A DNA stretch of 64,000 nt from Babylonia areolata (Eukaryota; Mollusca; Gastropoda; Neogastropoda; Buccinidae), in the NCBI RefSeq assembly GCF_041734735.1, contig NC_134879.1, forward strand, positions 9,699,810-9,763,809. The letters are read 5' to 3'. Position numbers and translations under genes: made by a program. Below the pieces are notes generated by a model that worked only from the letters and a program-made list of their open reading frames with translations, did not search any database and was not told the origin of the DNA. Of the stretch, positions 61,704-64,000 are shown piece after piece. Numbering within the stretch: the stretch's first letter is position 1; each line of letters begins with the position of its first letter.

Positions 61704-62227
61704 TTTGACGGGTCCCGAGATGGTGAGGTCAAGTTGCGGGTCAAGGTGTCTGTGTCCGTGTCCGAAACAAAACCGGAAACCTAAGAACAGTAACTCTTGT
61801 TTCACTTCCTTCGGGCAGTTCTGACAAACCACAAAAACGAAACCAGAAACGCAAAAAAAAATAAGTTAACCATTGTCAGCGTGCGTCACGAAATTACCCT
61901 TAGATGTAGTTAACTTTGCTATATCGCACATCCATTTACGCAGGTCTGTCATGCAGCGGCAGTGGTGACCGATAGAGGTCACTGATAGGTCCAGGTTACA
62001 AGTTTGAGCAAAAGCAGGACTCGAGTTACCTCGAACAACTTAACCCTTGCACCGAAGAAGATCCAAGCCCTGGATAACTTTTACCAATAGGTAGTTAAAC
62101 TCCACTTGATCTTTGAAGCCGGTGAGTCCCGTCAGTGTTGGCCTACCATCGTTTGCATATAGATCTGTCCCTTCCATTTCAACCCGATTTACACATATCG
62201 AATGTCATTTTCACCAGGGAGAGCAAA
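61704..62227. promoter_or_regulatory. shared 5' region of two divergent genes
   Basis: About 520 bases separate the minus-strand ATG (61703) from the plus-strand ATG (62228). It must hold both leaders and both promoters, so it is a candidate bidirectional promoter. It has more GC and CG dinucleotides than its flanks. No TATA box is evident. Confidence 0.45.
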
Positions 62228-63048
62228 ATGAACTGTAAGTAACTTCGACTGTTTATATGATTATTTTGAGTAACGTAACAATTCTCTGCGTGTTAAACAT
62301 GGTGGGTTTTTCTGTTACCAGGCTTGGATTTTAGTTGGGGTTTTTTTCTGGAAAATAGTATCTATAACCTCTACTGTCTTTTCACTTTCAGTCGTCAGCA
62401 GTACTAGCATTATCCAGACTCCATGCAGTGACGTATATTTACTGTTTATTTATTTACCAAATACTTTTGTCATTAAGTAATATTTGTGTAGAAATTACAT
62501 ATTTGTTTTGTTTTTGTTTTTTTATTGATAGATCTGCCAGCTGCCCATAGTAACAGGCAGAATGTGGGGACAGAAGAACCAAACATGACACCCCATCCCA
62601 TCTTGCAAGACAAGTGATGCATTTTGTAATTTACAGTGTTGTAACAGTTTATATATAATAAAATTCATTTGAATGATGAAAAGTGGAAAAATACCCACAG
62701 TTCTTCCCTAAAGATGGAATGAGTAATGTTCACAACAAGATGTGGATGTTCACTTTGCCAGTCACACAGGGAGTGGAGGGGAGAAATGTGGATATAGCTG
62801 ACAAGCGCCATTTAGCTTCAACATGCTTAGGTATACCCATCAGGTTGTTAACATTTTTCATTGAATTACCAATTATGGAGAAAAGTCAAACTAAATATGC
62901 TGCATTGATGATTTTCACTAAACAGTCACAGTAATTACTTACTCAGATATATATATTAATGAGCATGTGTGAGTAAATGTGATGGTAGGCTTGCCTACCT
63001 GTTGTGTGCATAAGTTTATATGTGTGCTAGTTTGTATATGCATACATG

Positions 63049-63119
<71 letters not shown>

Positions 63120-63519
63120 TGCAGATATGTTTATGTATACAGTGTAGAGTTCATGTGTGTGTGTGTAATGAAAACCAAAATGTACACAAGTGCTGCATTC
63201 TTCCTGTCGCTAACAGCTGCCATGTGTGCAAGACGTCTCCATCAGATCCAGCAAGTTCTGTGCACACAGCGCTCATTCTTCTCAACGCCCAAACCCAACA
63301 AGGTCATTCAGGTGACCCCAGAGGTCAGTTGTTTTGACCAGAAGGTTTCCATCAGACTTCAGGGTCTTCCCAGCCAAACCAAGGTCACAGTGCACGCGCT
63401 GACAGAGAGCGTGTGGAATCGACAGACCATTCAGTTTGGATCATGTGGGCACTACACCACCAGTCAGACAGGAGCCGTGGACTTGGAGAAGGACAGGTGT
63501 GAAGGAGGAACATACACAG
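62228..63519 (+). CDS. BAAT/acyl-CoA thioesterase family, N-terminal part
   Basis: Enzymes of this family hydrolyse acyl-CoAs or transfer acyl groups to amino acids (ACOT1/2/4-6, BAAT). Exons: 62228-62234 (ATG AAC T, donor gtaagt) and 63217-63519 (acceptor gctaacag, donor gtgaag, phase 1). They give 'MNSAMCARRLHQIQQVLCTQ', then the N-terminal beta-sandwich domain: 'VIQVTPEVSCFDQKVSIRLQ', 'GLPSQTKVTVHALTE', 'HYTTSQTGAVDLEKDRCEGG' and TYTG. The catalytic alpha/beta-hydrolase part lies beyond the window. The Arg-rich, acid-poor start could target mitochondria or be cleaved (inference). If the 7-nt exon is wrong, the start would be the ATG at 63222. Confidence 0.8.
62235..63216. other. intron 1 of the BAAT/ACOT-like gene
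   Basis: Non-coding apart from an unrecognised short frame at 62683-62934. A TA microsatellite lies at 63048-63115. Confidence 0.6.
63217..63519 (+). CDS. BAAT/ACOT-like exon 2
   Basis: Strong coding exon holding the family's N-terminal domain; acceptor and donor as given for the gene. It ends GGAACATACACAG before gtgaag, the segment reused in the downstream array. Confidence 0.88.
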
Positions 63520-63659
63520 GTGAAGCAACAACAAAGAAACTTATACAATTGCACCAATGTTCAGAGGTGTGGGAAATTATTGTGCTGGTGTTCATTCACA
63601 CATCCTTTCACATCCAGCAGGAGAGGTGTTCACTGTCACATGGTGATGACCTTTCACTT

Positions 63660-64000
63660 TGAGATATCTCCATACAGGAGTTACCTACACAGGTGAGATG
63701 TCTCCATACAGGGGTAGACATACACAGGTGAGATGTCTCCATACAAGAGGTAGACATACACAGGTAAGATGTCTCTATACAGGAGGTAGGCATACACAGG
63801 TAAGATGTCTCCATACAAGAGGTAGACATACACAGGTGAGATGTCTCCATACAAGAGGTAGGCATACACAGGTCAGATGTCTCCATACAGGAGGTAGACA
63901 TACACAGGTGAGATTTCTCCATACAAGAGGTAGACATACACAGGTGAGGTGTCTCCATACAGGAGGTAGACATATACAGGTCAGATGTCTCCATACAGGA
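63660..64000. repeat. minisatellite built on exon 2 end plus donor (runs off the window)
   Basis: About nine copies of a 35-36 bp unit 'gaggtagacatacacaggtg' plus 'agatgtctccatacag'. They share 'catacacaggtga' with the real exon 2 border (63511-63523). The array starts about 150 bases after that donor. Confidence 0.88.

Noticed and set aside
62683-62934. 83-codon plus-strand frame
   Set aside because: Lies in the predicted first intron of the BAAT/ACOT-like gene; no splice logic or recognised motif.

Overview
This is a eukaryotic nuclear window, most likely from a marine gastropod mollusc. The reasons are intron-rich genes with GT-AG splicing, very abundant CA/GT and CT microsatellites, many LINE and SINE relics, and a recurrent SINE with an 'actgaaactgaaactg' tail of a type I associate with snail genomes. 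The species call is inference. No bacterial or organellar features are seen.

Layout. (1) 2.8-18.2 kb, + strand: a complete ten-exon gene for a B56-family regulatory subunit of protein phosphatase 2A, closest to PPP2R5E by recall (464 aa; exon phases close exactly). (2) 33.4-47.7 kb, - strand: a complete tau-tubulin kinase (TTBK, CK1 superfamily; eight coding exons, 1009 aa), tail-to-tail with the first gene. (3) 57.2-61.7 kb, - strand: a four-exon gene for an 80-aa single-pass membrane protein that I do not recognise. (4) 62.2 kb to the window end, + strand: the 5' part of a BAAT/acyl-CoA thioesterase gene, head-to-head with (3). Between and inside them lie LINE pieces (0.9-2.2, 11.9-12.2, 41.6-43.5, 47.8-48.0 kb), SINEs, a broken Ty3/gypsy-type LTR fossil (28.4-31.8 kb), and two MITE-like families, one with TTAA ends.

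The unusual signal is the minisatellites. About twenty short-unit tandem arrays (33-90 bp units) occur, and ten of them are built from a segment that straddles a real splice junction: the last bases of an exon plus its donor, or the acceptor plus the first bases of an exon. The true site is always the copy at the exon edge of the array. All four genes are affected. I read this as repeated tandem duplication seeded at exon/intron borders. It leaves introns full of decoy splice sites, and it let exon borders be confirmed independently, including the small last exon of TTBK.

The PP2A subunit and TTBK both act in phosphorylation control (TTBK phosphorylates tau and tubulin; PP2A is a major tau phosphatase), but their adjacency here is not evidence of joint regulation.
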